Position numbers and translations under genes: made by a program
Part shown: in pieces, positions 38,062 through 46,881 of the stretch
Layout: every line of letters begins with the position of its first letter
Position numbering within the stretch: the stretch's first letter is position 1
From: Deltaproteobacteria bacterium
GTDB taxonomy: Bacteria > Myxococcota_A > UBA9160 > SMWR01
Assembly: GCA_019310965.1 (NCBI GenBank)
Contig: JAFDDG010000020.1
Coordinates: 1-62,474, forward strand
DNA: 62,474 bases
Direction: 5' to 3'
Notes under the pieces: generated by a model
Told to the model about the DNA's origin: nothing
Seen by the model: only the letters and a program-made list of their open reading frames with translations
The model's database searches: none

Positions 38062-39042
38062 ATGCAGCTCGATCTCAGCTACGACATGCGGGCGCCCGAG
38101 TTTGGCCCCTCGGCGGCGGATCTGCACGCCGCCATGCTCGATCAGGTGGAGTGGGCCGACGCGCTCGGCTTCGACTCGGTCGGGATCGGCGAGCACCACT
38201 GTTCTCCCGACGGTTACAACCCGTCGCCGCTGGTGCTGGCCGCCGCCATGGGAGGCCGCAGCAGGAACATCCGCCTCCGTACCTGCGTCCTGCTCGCACC
38301 GCTCTACGATCCGATCAAGCTCGCCGAGGACGCGGCGGTCACGCAGCTGGTGACGGGTGGGCGGCTGGATCTCGGTATCGGCGGCGGCTACCGCCCCGCC
38401 GAGTTCGAGATGTTCGGGCGCAAGCTCGAGGATCGTTGGGGTGCGTTGGGGGAAGTGATCGAGCTGCTGCGGCTGGCCTGGACCGGCGAGCCCTTCGAGT
38501 GGCGCGGGCGCCGCTGCCGGGTGACTCCGAAGCCCGAGCCCGCGCCCAGGATCCTGCTGGGCGGCGGCTCCGCTGCCGCCGCGCGTCGCGCCGCGCGCAT
38601 CGCCGACGGCTGGTACCCCCCGCTCGACCCTCGCCTGTGGCCGCCCTATCGCGAGGCGTGCATCGAGCTCGGCCAGGACGACCCCGGTCCGTATCCCAAG
38701 CAGGGCCCCATCTTCCTGTGGATTTCGAAGGAGCCCGAGCGAGCGTGGGATCGGCTGATGCCACACGTGTTGCATCAGCTGCGTTCCTACAGCGAGTGGA
38801 CCGTCGAAGCCTATGGGCGACCGGTGGGGCCCTACGCCAAGGACATGACCGAGGAAACGGCCAAGCAGAGCCCGGCCTATCAGGTGCTCACGCCGGAAGG
38901 GGCGATCGCTCTCGGCGAGCAGCTCGGCGACGACAGCGTCTTTTTCTTGAATCCGCTGCTTGCCGGCATCGAGCCCGAGTTCTCGTGGGAAATGCTCCGG
39001 CTCTACGAGCGCGAAGTGCACCCGTATCTTCGGCGCGGCTGA
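38062..39042 (+). CDS. LLM-class flavin/F420-dependent oxidoreductase
   Basis: 326 aa luciferase-like barrel: DALGFDSVGIGEHHCSPDGY, GGRSRNIRLRTCVLLAPLYDPIKLAEDAAV, GGRLDLGIGGGYRPAEFEMFG, PRILLGGGSAAAARRAARIADGW. The EHH signature near the N-terminus is common in alkanal-monooxygenase-like members. ATG 38062 follows GAGGGG closely; ATG 38035 is in frame upstream. Divergent from the MFS gene and its small ORF, with about 60 bp between. Confidence 0.8.
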   Translation: MQLDLSYDMRAPEFGPSAADLHAAMLDQVEWADALGFDSVGIGEHHCSPDGYNPSPLVLAAAMGGRSRNIRLRTCVLLAPLYDPIKLAEDAAVTQLVTGGRLDLGIGGGYRPAEFEMFGRKLEDRWGALGEVIELLRLAWTGEPFEWRGRRCRVTPKPEPAPRILLGGGSAAAARRAARIADGWYPPLDPRLWPPYREACIELGQDDPGPYPKQGPIFLWISKEPERAWDRLMPHVLHQLRSYSEWTVEAYGRPVGPYAKDMTEETAKQSPAYQVLTPEGAIALGEQLGDDSVFFLNPLLAGIEPEFSWEMLRLYEREVHPYLRRG

Positions 39043-39050
39043 TCGCGCCG
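39031..39050 (+). terminator. Hairpin at the end of the LLM gene
   Basis: CGGCGCG (39031-39037) and CGCGCCG (39044-39050) form a perfect 7-bp GC stem with a 6-nt loop overlapping the stop codon. There is no T-run after it. It may separate the LLM gene from the Mo-enzyme operon starting at 39143. Confidence 0.35.
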
Positions 39051-39142
39051 CTTGCCCGAAGGCGCAGAGGATTCATGTCCAGCGAAGCCAACGGGCAGGC
39101 CGTCGAAACCATCTGGAATGCTGACGAGCGGGAAGCTCTGCC

Positions 39143-39841
39143 ATGGCGAAGGCACCGACGGACGCGGCGGGGAGTCGACAAGACCCTCGCCCCGGGGCTC
39201 CCGACTCGGGGCGAGAGCTGGCCTCTGCCACAGCACACAGCCGCGTCTATGCGCTCTTCGCCCGGGCGCTCAGCTATCCCGACGACGAATTCTGCCGCTG
39301 GATAGCGGAGGGCGGTCTCGTCGAGCCCCTTCGCGAACAGCTTGCGGTCATCGAGCCGGCCCTGGCGAAGGACGAGTCCGTCGACTGGGAGGCGCTCCGG
39401 AACGCGGGCAGCGCCGACGACCTTGCGGTCGAATACACGCGGCTCTTCGATGCCGGGGCCAGCGGCCCGCCGTGTCCCCTCTACGGCGGGCTCTACGTTG
39501 GAGCCCGGATGAAGACCATGGAGGAGGCAGTTCGCTTCTACAATCATTTTGGTCTCACCCTTTCGGACGAGCAGCGCGAGCTGCCCGATCATCTCGTGAC
39601 TCAGCTCGAGTTTCTCCACTTCCTCGGCTATCGCGAGGCAGAGGCCCTCGAGCAAGGCGCTGACCCCGGGCCCTACCGCCGTGCCCAGCGCGATTTCGTC
39701 GCGCGCCACCCGGGTGCATGGCTGCCCCGGCTCTGCGAGAAATTGCTCGAGCAGGGGGCGGCGCCCTTCTTCGGGGCGCTGCTCGCCGCGTTGAATCGCC
39801 TGCTCGCCGCCGAGAGCAAGCGGCTGGCGGCCACGCCCTGA
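39143..39841 (+). CDS. TorD/DmsD/NarJ-family molybdoenzyme maturation chaperone
   Basis: 232 aa all-helical cytoplasmic protein. Family pattern: AVEYTRLFDAGASGPPCPLYGG, then MEEAVRFYNHFGLTLSD, ELPDHLVTQLEFLHFLGYREAEAL and a final helix AAPFFGALLAALNRLL. Such chaperones bind the Tat signal of the catalytic subunit and help insert the Mo cofactor before export. It corresponds to the delta protein (EbdD/DdhD) of type II DMSO-reductase operons but stands first here instead of last. An N-terminal disordered extension of ~25 residues precedes the fold; the start is uncertain. Confidence 0.87.
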   Translation: MAKAPTDAAGSRQDPRPGAPDSGRELASATAHSRVYALFARALSYPDDEFCRWIAEGGLVEPLREQLAVIEPALAKDESVDWEALRNAGSADDLAVEYTRLFDAGASGPPCPLYGGLYVGARMKTMEEAVRFYNHFGLTLSDEQRELPDHLVTQLEFLHFLGYREAEALEQGADPGPYRRAQRDFVARHPGAWLPRLCEKLLEQGAAPFFGALLAALNRLLAAESKRLAATP

Positions 39842-39962
39842 GGCCCGGCCGCTCCACTCGCCCAACGGTTGTTGGAGACCGCCCACTTCATGGCAGAATT
39901 CACCCACGCCCCCGGCTCCTCGAGCCACGCAGTCGAGGCATGAGAGCCAGAGGAGATGTGAG

Positions 39963-40637
39963 ATGAAAGCAAGCTACGTGAGCGCTGCGGCGCTCGGCAC
40001 GCTTCTCGACCCGGATGCGCCCATCTGGTCCAGTCACTCTCCCGAGCGCGTTTCCATGCTGGGCACTCCCGCCGGCATGCAGCCCTCGGCCGCCATTCAG
40101 GTCGCGTGGAAGGGCAGGAAGATAGGAGCCATCGAGCGCGCGGAGATCAAGGCGCTGCACAACGGCGAGGAGCTCGCGTTCCGACTCGAGTGGGCGGACG
40201 CGAGCGAGGATGCCGAGCTGCCGGACAACGACTCCTTCCCCGACGCCGCGGCGATTCTGCTCCCGGCAGCGAAGGGCGCTCCGCTCATGACCATGGGTGC
40301 ACCGGAGCTGCCGGTAAACGCCTGGTACTGGCGCGCCGACGAGCGCGAGAGCGCGCGGCACCTGGTCGCCACGGGGCTGGGTACCTCGCATACCTTCGAC
40401 CGCACGGGGGTGCGAGGCCAGGGGCATTGGAAGTCGGGGCGCTGGCGTGTCGTCATGGCGCGCGCTCTTCGCATGGAGAGCGATCAGCCTCTGGCCCAGC
40501 TGCCCCCCGGCGCCGAGACGGGCTTCGGCATCGCCATCTGGGAGGGGAGCAGCGCCGAGCGAGGAGGGCTCAAGTCCTTCTCGGGCAACTGGCTCCCGCT
40601 ACAGCTCGAGCCGACGACTAGCGGGAGAAATGGCTGA
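39963..40637 (+). CDS. Heme b-binding gamma subunit of a type II DMSO-reductase-family enzyme
   Basis: 224 aa. It resembles the C-terminal electron-acceptor subunit (EbdC/DdhC/SerC/ClrC). Features: IWSSHSPERVSML, ALHNGEELAFRLEWAD, SFPDAAAILLPAAKG, MTMGAPELPVNAWYWRA with a probable axial Met (~111), HWKSGRWRVVMARAL, and GFGIAIWEGSSAERGGLKSFSG with a probable axial Lys. In EbdC the heme ligands are Met and Lys. No clear Sec signal is seen, although characterised periplasmic gamma subunits have one. The stop and the beta-subunit ATG overlap as TGATG. Confidence 0.85.
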   Translation: MKASYVSAAALGTLLDPDAPIWSSHSPERVSMLGTPAGMQPSAAIQVAWKGRKIGAIERAEIKALHNGEELAFRLEWADASEDAELPDNDSFPDAAAILLPAAKGAPLMTMGAPELPVNAWYWRADERESARHLVATGLGTSHTFDRTGVRGQGHWKSGRWRVVMARALRMESDQPLAQLPPGAETGFGIAIWEGSSAERGGLKSFSGNWLPLQLEPTTSGRNG

Positions 40638-41674
40638 TGGAACGACAGCTCGCGATGGTTCTCGACCTGAACAAGTGCCTCGGATGCCAGACCTGCACCA
40701 TCGCCTGCAAGCGGCTCTGGACGCGCGACGAGGGCATGGAATACATGTGGTGGAATAGCGTGAACACCCAGCCCGGGCGCGGCACGCCACGCGATTGGGA
40801 GGATCTCGGCGGCGGCTTCCGAGAGGGCATCCCCGAGCCCGGCAGGATTCCGACCCGCCGCGAGTTCGGTGAAGCCTGGGAGTACAACCACAGGGAAGTC
40901 TTCTACGGCGAGAACGCGAGCGGCTCGGGGGGCGGCGCCGGTCAGCATCTCCAGATTCAGGGCGAGAAGCCGGACTGGGGCCCGAACTGGGACGAGGATC
41001 AGGGGGGCGGCGACTACCCCAACTCCTACTACTTCTATCTGCCGCGGATCTGCAATCACTGCACCCACCCTGCCTGCCTCGAGGCCTGCCCGCGAAAGGC
41101 CATCGAGAAGAACGCGGACAACGGAATCGTGACGGTCAACGAGGACCGCTGTCGGGGTTACCGCTTCTGCATGGAGGCTTGTCCGTACAAGAAGATCTAT
41201 TTCAACCAGGCAAAGAAGATCTCCCAGAAGTGCATCTTCTGCTTCCCACGCATCGAACAGGGCGTGGCCCCCGCCTGCGCGAGGCAATGTCCGGGTCGGG
41301 TGCGCTTCGTCGGGTATCGGGACGATCGGGATGCGCCCATCTACAAGCTCGTCGACAAGTGGCAGGTCGCCATCCCCCTGCACCCCGAGTACGGCACGGA
41401 GCCCAATGTCTTCTACGTGCCCCCGATCGCCCCGCCTCGCTACGACGAGAACGGGGAGATCGACGAGCTGAACCCACGAATCCCCGAGGCCTATCTCGTC
41501 TCCCTATTCGGACCCAAGGTGATCGACGCCCTGGTCGTACTGGGTGAGGAGATGGCCAAGGCTCGCAAGGGAGAGAAGTCCGAGCTGATGGACCTGCTCA
41601 TCGCCTACAAGTGGAAGGAGATGTTCGGAGGCTTCGACGAGGACCCGGCGGCGATCGAATGGGTGAAGAGCTGA
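40637..41674 (+). CDS. Iron-sulfur beta subunit of a type II DMSO-reductase-family enzyme
   Basis: 345 aa electron-transfer subunit (EbdB/DdhB/NarH-like). Four cluster motifs: C14/17/20/24; C139/142/147/151; C172-x2-Y175-x2-C178-x3-C182, where Tyr replaces a Cys and predicts a [3Fe-4S] cluster, as NarH does with Trp; and C199/202/214/218. GDYPNSYYFYLPRICNHC is typical. It has no signal peptide and would be co-exported with alpha. The start overlaps the gamma stop and the end overlaps alpha by 16 nt, so the three subunits are tightly coupled. Confidence 0.93.
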   Translation: MERQLAMVLDLNKCLGCQTCTIACKRLWTRDEGMEYMWWNSVNTQPGRGTPRDWEDLGGGFREGIPEPGRIPTRREFGEAWEYNHREVFYGENASGSGGGAGQHLQIQGEKPDWGPNWDEDQGGGDYPNSYYFYLPRICNHCTHPACLEACPRKAIEKNADNGIVTVNEDRCRGYRFCMEACPYKKIYFNQAKKISQKCIFCFPRIEQGVAPACARQCPGRVRFVGYRDDRDAPIYKLVDKWQVAIPLHPEYGTEPNVFYVPPIAPPRYDENGEIDELNPRIPEAYLVSLFGPKVIDALVVLGEEMAKARKGEKSELMDLLIAYKWKEMFGGFDEDPAAIEWVKS

Positions 41675-44592
41675 AGGTGGCGACCGGAATCAAACGTCGC
41701 ACCGTCATCATCGGAGGCGCGGTGGGTGCAGCCACCCTGGCGGGCGGAGGCCTGCTGCTGCGCACACTGAAGCCGATGGAAGAGCCGCACGCTCCGCTCG
41801 CGGGGAGTGCCACTCCTCTCCCCCGGCCGAGCTACACGGACTGGCACGACGTCTACCGCGAGCGTTGGACCTGGGACAAGGTGGTTCGCTCCAGCCACTT
41901 CGTGAATTGCTGGTACCAGGCCCACTGCGCGTGGAACGTCTACGTGAAGGATGGGCTGGTCTGGCGCGAGGAGCAGGTCGCCGAATATCCCCAGACCAAC
42001 GCCGAGGTGCCGGATCCGAACCCCCGTGGCTGTCAGAAGGGCGCGTGCTTCAGCGAGCGCATGTACGACCCCGCCCGAGTCCGCTACCCGATGAAGCGCG
42101 TGGGAGAGCGCGGCTCCGGACGCTGGCGGCGGGTCTCCTGGGACGAGGCGCTCTCCGATATCGCCGACAAGATGCTCGACACGATCACCGAGCACGGCTC
42201 CGACCGCATCGTCTGGGACATCGGTCCCCTGTACACCGAGGGCACGATGTCGGCGGCGCACCAGCGCCACATCATGCTCCTCGATTCGACCAGCCTGGAC
42301 CAGAACTCCGAGATCGGAGACGCCCATCGCGGCGTCGCCGAGACCTTCGGCAAGATCGGCTTCGAGCGCTCTGCCGACGACTACATGTACTCGGACCTGA
42401 TCCTGATCTGGGGCAGCAATCCGCTGTACACCCAGATTCCCAACGCCCACTTTCTCACGGAGGCCCGCTACAAGGGCGCGCAGATCGTCTGCATCGCCCC
42501 CGACTTCAGCGCCTCGTCGATCCATTCGGATCTCCACGTGCCAGTCGAGCCTGGATGTGACGCGGCGCTCGCTCTCGGCATAGCGAGCGTGCTGGTCGAT
42601 GAGGGCGCGGTCGATCTCGATTTCATTGCCGAGCAGACCGACCTGCCACTCCTGGTGCGCGAGGACACTCGGCGCTACCTGCGCTCTTCAGATCTTCGCA
42701 AGGGCGGGAGCGACGAGCAGCTCTACTTCCACGACGAGCAGCAGGGCATCTCGCCCGTGCCGCGCCGATCCCTGGCCCTGGGCTCCCTGACTCCCACGGT
42801 GGATGGGCGCTTCGAGGTAGAGCTCGCCTCGGGCGAGACCGTGGGCGTCCGAACCGTCTATTCACTGCTGCGCGAGCAGCTGGCCGACTACACGCCGGAA
42901 AAGGCGTCCGCTCTGTGCGGCACACCGCCGGCAACGATTCGCAGGCTCGCGCGAATGCTCGCCCGGGCCCGAGCAGCCGCCATGGTCACCTCGTCCAACA
43001 TGGACAAGTACTACCACGGCAATCTGATGGAGCGAAGCCAAGCTCTGGTATTCGCCCTCACGGGCAACTACGGCAAGAAGGGCAGCGGCTTCGTGGGGTT
43101 CCCCTGGCTCGACCACGACGCCCTCGAGAAGTTCATTCGGAGCATGTTTGGCGTCGGCGACATGCTGAACCCCACCGCGATCAAGACCGTCGGCGGCATG
43201 CTGGCGAAGCAGCTCAAGTGGAAGGCGCAGGGCTACACCGATGAGATGATCGTCTACGAGCAGGGACGCTCCGTGATCTCCGAGGGTCGGATGGCCTGTG
43301 GCGCGCTCTTCTGGTACGTGCATGGCGGCCTGCTCGAGGCCAGCGAGAAGCTCCAGGAGTGGGATCCCTACCTCGAGCGCCCCGTGCGCGAGGTCCTCGA
43401 GGAGTCGCTGTCAAAGGGCTGGCAGGAGGTCTGGCCGAGGCCGGGTAACGACCCGAAAATGCTCTTCGTGTTGGGGGCCAACCCGCTGCGCCGCATCCGC
43501 AGCTATCCGCTCGTACTCGAGCACCTGTGGCCGAAGCTCGACCTCATCGTGACTCTCGACTGGCGCATGACGTCCACCACCGTCGCGTCGGACTACGTGC
43601 TGCCCGCTGCGGCGTGGTACGAGCGCGACGAGCACAAGTGGGTGACGCCCCTGATGCCCTTCATCCACTCGGGAGAGAAGGCCACCAGCTATTACGAGGC
43701 AAAGTCGGATTGGGAGATCATCTCCCGACTCACGGAGAAGGTCGACGAGCGCGCTCGGGCGCGTGGCATCGAGAGCTTCGTGGACCGCCGCGGCGACGAG
43801 CTCCCCCTCCACAATCTCTACGCGAAATTCTCCAGCAACGGCGAGTACGGGCACACCGACGACGAGAAGGTCTGCGCCTATCTGATCGACAACGCCAGCA
43901 ACCTGGGAGACCTGACCTGGCCCGAGCTCAAGAAGAAGGGCTTCGCACGCTTCGAGAAAATCGGGCATGGGGCGGTGGCGATCGGCAACGCGACGGAGAT
44001 CGAGCCCGGTGAGACGATCACCCCGCTCACCAAGCACGTCTTCGACAAGATGCCCTACCCCACCCTCTCCCGGCGCATCCAGTTCTACATCGACCAGGAG
44101 CTCTACCTCGAAATGGGAGAGCAGTTGCCCATCCACAAGGCACCGCCGCTGGCGGGGGGCAACTACCCGCTGATCCTCACCGGTGGCCACACGCGTTGGA
44201 GCATCCACTCCGCCTGGCGCGACGACAGTCTCATGCTGCAGCAACAGCGCGGCGAGCCCGTGGTCTTCATGAGCGTGGTCGATGCCGCGGAGCGGCGGAT
44301 CCGAGACGGCGGCATGGTCCGGATCTTCAACGATCTCGACGAATTCGAGATCATGGCCAAGGTCTCGCGCTCCATGCGCAAGGGTCAGCTCACGATCTAT
44401 CACGCCTGGGAGAACTTCCAGTTCAAGAATGGCAAGGGGTTCCAGAACCTCATCCCGACGCCCTTGAATCCCGTCGAGCTCGCGGGTGGGCAATTCCATC
44501 TGCGCCCCATGGTCATCGCGCTGCAGCCCGGCCACACGGACCGGGATACGCGGGTGGAGGTCGAAGCCACCTCCGACGGGGCGAGCCGGTGA
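41659..44592 (+). CDS. Molybdopterin catalytic alpha subunit, type II DMSO-reductase family (ethylbenzene/steroid C25 dehydrogenase-like)
   Basis: 977 aa from ATG 41659. The twin-arginine signal is KRRTVIIGGAVGAATLAGG (RR at 13-14), so the enzyme is exported folded. The FS0 [4Fe-4S] ligands are His80, Cys84, Cys90 and Cys125; His as first ligand marks type II. The probable Mo-ligand Asp is Asp221 (SEIGDAHRG). Further bis-MGD segments: DLILIWGSNPLYTQIPNAHF, MLFVLGANPLRR, VTLDWRMTSTTVASDYVLPA, LTGGHTRWSIHSAWRDD. Type II enzymes include ethylbenzene, p-cymene and steroid C25 dehydrogenases (water-derived hydroxylation), DMS dehydrogenase, nitrate, selenate and chlorate reductases. The neighbouring CoA genes favour hydrocarbon or sterol hydroxylation (inference). 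Confidence 0.9.
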   Translation: MGEELKVATGIKRRTVIIGGAVGAATLAGGGLLLRTLKPMEEPHAPLAGSATPLPRPSYTDWHDVYRERWTWDKVVRSSHFVNCWYQAHCAWNVYVKDGLVWREEQVAEYPQTNAEVPDPNPRGCQKGACFSERMYDPARVRYPMKRVGERGSGRWRRVSWDEALSDIADKMLDTITEHGSDRIVWDIGPLYTEGTMSAAHQRHIMLLDSTSLDQNSEIGDAHRGVAETFGKIGFERSADDYMYSDLILIWGSNPLYTQIPNAHFLTEARYKGAQIVCIAPDFSASSIHSDLHVPVEPGCDAALALGIASVLVDEGAVDLDFIAEQTDLPLLVREDTRRYLRSSDLRKGGSDEQLYFHDEQQGISPVPRRSLALGSLTPTVDGRFEVELASGETVGVRTVYSLLREQLADYTPEKASALCGTPPATIRRLARMLARARAAAMVTSSNMDKYYHGNLMERSQALVFALTGNYGKKGSGFVGFPWLDHDALEKFIRSMFGVGDMLNPTAIKTVGGMLAKQLKWKAQGYTDEMIVYEQGRSVISEGRMACGALFWYVHGGLLEASEKLQEWDPYLERPVREVLEESLSKGWQEVWPRPGNDPKMLFVLGANPLRRIRSYPLVLEHLWPKLDLIVTLDWRMTSTTVASDYVLPAAAWYERDEHKWVTPLMPFIHSGEKATSYYEAKSDWEIISRLTEKVDERARARGIESFVDRRGDELPLHNLYAKFSSNGEYGHTDDEKVCAYLIDNASNLGDLTWPELKKKGFARFEKIGHGAVAIGNATEIEPGETITPLTKHVFDKMPYPTLSRRIQFYIDQELYLEMGEQLPIHKAPPLAGGNYPLILTGGHTRWSIHSAWRDDSLMLQQQRGEPVVFMSVVDAAERRIRDGGMVRIFNDLDEFEIMAKVSRSMRKGQLTIYHAWENFQFKNGKGFQNLIPTPLNPVELAGGQFHLRPMVIALQPGHTDRDTRVEVEATSDGASR

Positions 44593-44801
44593 GATTCATC
44601 CGCTAGCAGGATGCCGGGGAACCGGGCCTCCGCGACGCTGCCCAGGCTCGTTGGTCGTGTATCATGGCTGGGAGCCCTTTCCATTCGCCAGGGGACGGTC
44701 TCACCCATCCTCGATACCCAACCCGATGACAGGCTGACGGCCACGCCGCGCAGGCGTCGGATGGCCCCCTCGAGTCCAAGAAACCATAGGAAGAAGCTCT
44801 C

Positions 44802-46007
44802 ATGACCGCAGACGATATCGATGCCGGCCTCACGGGCGAGATGAAGGAGGTGCGCGACACCGTGCACCGCTTCGCCGCCGAGGTTCTGCGCCCCGCATCC
44901 ATCGAACTCGACGCCATGCACGACCCCGCCGACACCATCGCCGAGGGCTCCGTGTACTGGGATGTCGTCAAGAAGTACGAGCAGCTCGGCATCGGCGACT
45001 CGAGCCGCTACGGGGACGATCTGACGCCCAGCCAACGGGCCCTGCTGCACTCGGTCGTGCTCGAGGAGTTGTCCTGGGGGGACGTCGGCCTGTGCATCTC
45101 GCTGGAGCTGAGAGACACCATTGCGCCCTGGGCGCAGGGCTTCGGCAGGACAGAAGCCTACGAGTTCTTCTCCGCGCGCAAAGATGTCGGCTGTCTGGCG
45201 CTCACCGAGCCCGACCACGGCAGCGACACGATGGCCTTCACGGAGCCCATCTTCAGCGACCCCAGCGTGCGGCCCGGCTGTCGGGCGCGCCGGGAGGGCA
45301 AGGAGTGGGTGATCAACGGCCAGAAGGCGGCCTGGGTTTCGAACGGCCCCGTCGCGACGGCGGCCGCCCTCTTCTGCACCCTCGAGGATTCGAAGGATGG
45401 GTTCAAGGGCGGTGTGGCCTTCCTGGTGCCTCTGGAGCTGCCGGGCATCAGCCGGGGCAAGCCGCTCGACAAGATCGGGCAGCGCACCCTGCCCCAGGGC
45501 GAGCTCTTCTTCAAGGACGTCCGGATTTCCGAAGACCTGATGCTAATCGAGGGCCCGGACGCCTACCCGATGGTCTGGGAGATGGTGCTCACCCTGGCGA
45601 ACAACTCCATGGGTCAGCAGTTCGTGGGGGTTGCCCGGGCGGCCTACGACTACGCCCTCGCCTACGCAAAGGAGCGCGTGCAAGGGGGCGTTCCCATCAT
45701 CCAGCACCAGAGCGTCAAGGCGCGGCTCTTCAAGATGTTCGCCCAGGTGGAGGCGGCGCGTTCCCTGGCGCGCAGGGTGGCCATCGCGCACGAGAACGGT
45801 GGCGTGCCGTTTCAGCACGCGGCGGCGTCGAAGGTCTTCTGCACCCAGACCGCCTTCGAAGTGGCGAGTGACGCGATCCAGATCTTCGGCGGCAACGGCC
45901 TGTGCAGGGAGTATCCGATCGAGAAAATCTTCCGCGATGCGCGCGCTTCGCTGATCGAAGATGGCGAGAACGAGGTGCTCGGGGTGATGGCCGGCGCGCG
46001 CCTCTAG
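44802..46007 (+). CDS. Acyl-CoA dehydrogenase
   Basis: 401 aa flavoprotein introducing a 2,3-double bond into an acyl-CoA. FAD and substrate motifs: CLALTEPDHGSDTMAF, WVINGQKAAWVSNGP, GQRTLPQGELFFKDVRI, IQIFGGNGLCREYPIEKIFRDA. The C-terminal segment reads LIEDGENEVLG, where most family members have the catalytic Glu in YEGTxEI; Asp387 occupies that place, with Glu386 beside it. An AGGAAGAAG SD precedes the ATG. First gene of a four-gene operon, 209 bp after the Mo enzyme. Confidence 0.9.
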   Translation: MTADDIDAGLTGEMKEVRDTVHRFAAEVLRPASIELDAMHDPADTIAEGSVYWDVVKKYEQLGIGDSSRYGDDLTPSQRALLHSVVLEELSWGDVGLCISLELRDTIAPWAQGFGRTEAYEFFSARKDVGCLALTEPDHGSDTMAFTEPIFSDPSVRPGCRARREGKEWVINGQKAAWVSNGPVATAAALFCTLEDSKDGFKGGVAFLVPLELPGISRGKPLDKIGQRTLPQGELFFKDVRISEDLMLIEGPDAYPMVWEMVLTLANNSMGQQFVGVARAAYDYALAYAKERVQGGVPIIQHQSVKARLFKMFAQVEAARSLARRVAIAHENGGVPFQHAAASKVFCTQTAFEVASDAIQIFGGNGLCREYPIEKIFRDARASLIEDGENEVLGVMAGARL

Positions 46008-46049
46008 GCGCCGGATTCAAACAAACGATTCAAAGGTCAGAGAGAAAAA

Positions 46050-46838
46050 ATGGAACTCAGAGAAGTCATTGGAAATCGTCGCTCGATTCGTTACCTCGAT
46101 CCCGACAAGCCGGTCGAGCTGGAGAAGATCCAGCGCATGCTCGAGGCGGCGCGGATCGCCTCGCACTTCGGCAACAACAACGCCGTCCAGGCGCTGGTGG
46201 TGCACCGCGACACCGCCACCGACGAGCAGATCGCATCGTTGCCCTCGCCGGTCGGCGGCTTCCAGATGCAGCTCGCTCCGGTGGTGATCCTCTGGTACAT
46301 CCAGGGCGACGCCATGGACGAGGCCGGCGCGCGCCTGCGCGAGCTCGTCGCCTGCGGCGCGCTGGGTTACGGACCGGACAAGAACAAGGAGCTCGAGGAG
46401 ACGCTGGTTCCGCTCTTCGACAACATCGGCGAGGCGCTCAAAGCTCCCGGCATGGTGGACATGGATTGCGGCCAGGCCGTGGCCCAGGCGACCTTGATGG
46501 CCTTCGAGCAGGGCCTCGGTACCTGCTGCCAGGGCTCGGGCGGCTGGGACAAGGTGGAGGCGGCCTTCGACTTCCCCGCCAGCTGCCGCATCGTGGTGGC
46601 CCAGACCGTGGGCTACCCGCTCGAGAATCCGGACGCCGGCGGACAGCGTCCGCGCCTTGCCTTCGACAAGCTCTTCCAGCTCAATTCCATCGGCAACCCC
46701 TTCCCGCGTTCCCAGGAGGTGTTGGACGAGCTCGAGCAGGACAAGTTCTTCCAGCCCGCAGCCCCACTGCCGAAGCGCGAGGAAGAAGTGGAGGCGATTC
46801 GGAAGAAGTACAACCTGCCGCGCTCGGGGATGATCTGA
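46050..46838 (+). CDS. Nitroreductase-family flavoprotein
   Basis: 262 aa. It starts MELREVIGNRRSIRYLDPDKPV, the FMN-binding R-R-S-I-R motif. ARIASHFGNNNAVQALVV and the C-terminal AVAQATLMAFEQGLGTCCQG, VEAAFDFPASCRIVVAQTVGYP complete the fold. Nitroreductase-fold proteins reduce nitro groups, quinones or enones, or dehydrogenate specific substrates. Inside a CoA-catabolic operon (42 bp after the acyl-CoA dehydrogenase, 43 bp before the thiolase) a redox step on a pathway intermediate is plausible but unproven. Confidence 0.83.
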   Translation: MELREVIGNRRSIRYLDPDKPVELEKIQRMLEAARIASHFGNNNAVQALVVHRDTATDEQIASLPSPVGGFQMQLAPVVILWYIQGDAMDEAGARLRELVACGALGYGPDKNKELEETLVPLFDNIGEALKAPGMVDMDCGQAVAQATLMAFEQGLGTCCQGSGGWDKVEAAFDFPASCRIVVAQTVGYPLENPDAGGQRPRLAFDKLFQLNSIGNPFPRSQEVLDELEQDKFFQPAAPLPKREEEVEAIRKKYNLPRSGMI

Positions 46839-46881
46839 TGCCCCGTCTCAGCACGGCTCTCGGCACAACAGGGAGAACCCA

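Noticed and set aside
39075..39305. ORF starting at ATG 39075 (MSSEANGQAVETIWNADERE) before the TorD gene
   Set aside because: It runs out of frame into the chaperone gene and becomes Arg/Pro-rich; no SD. It may be a remnant, but there is not enough to call a gene.
43411..44535. 374-codon minus-strand frame inside the Mo alpha gene
   Set aside because: Shadow of the alpha-subunit frame; no SD and no recognisable domain.
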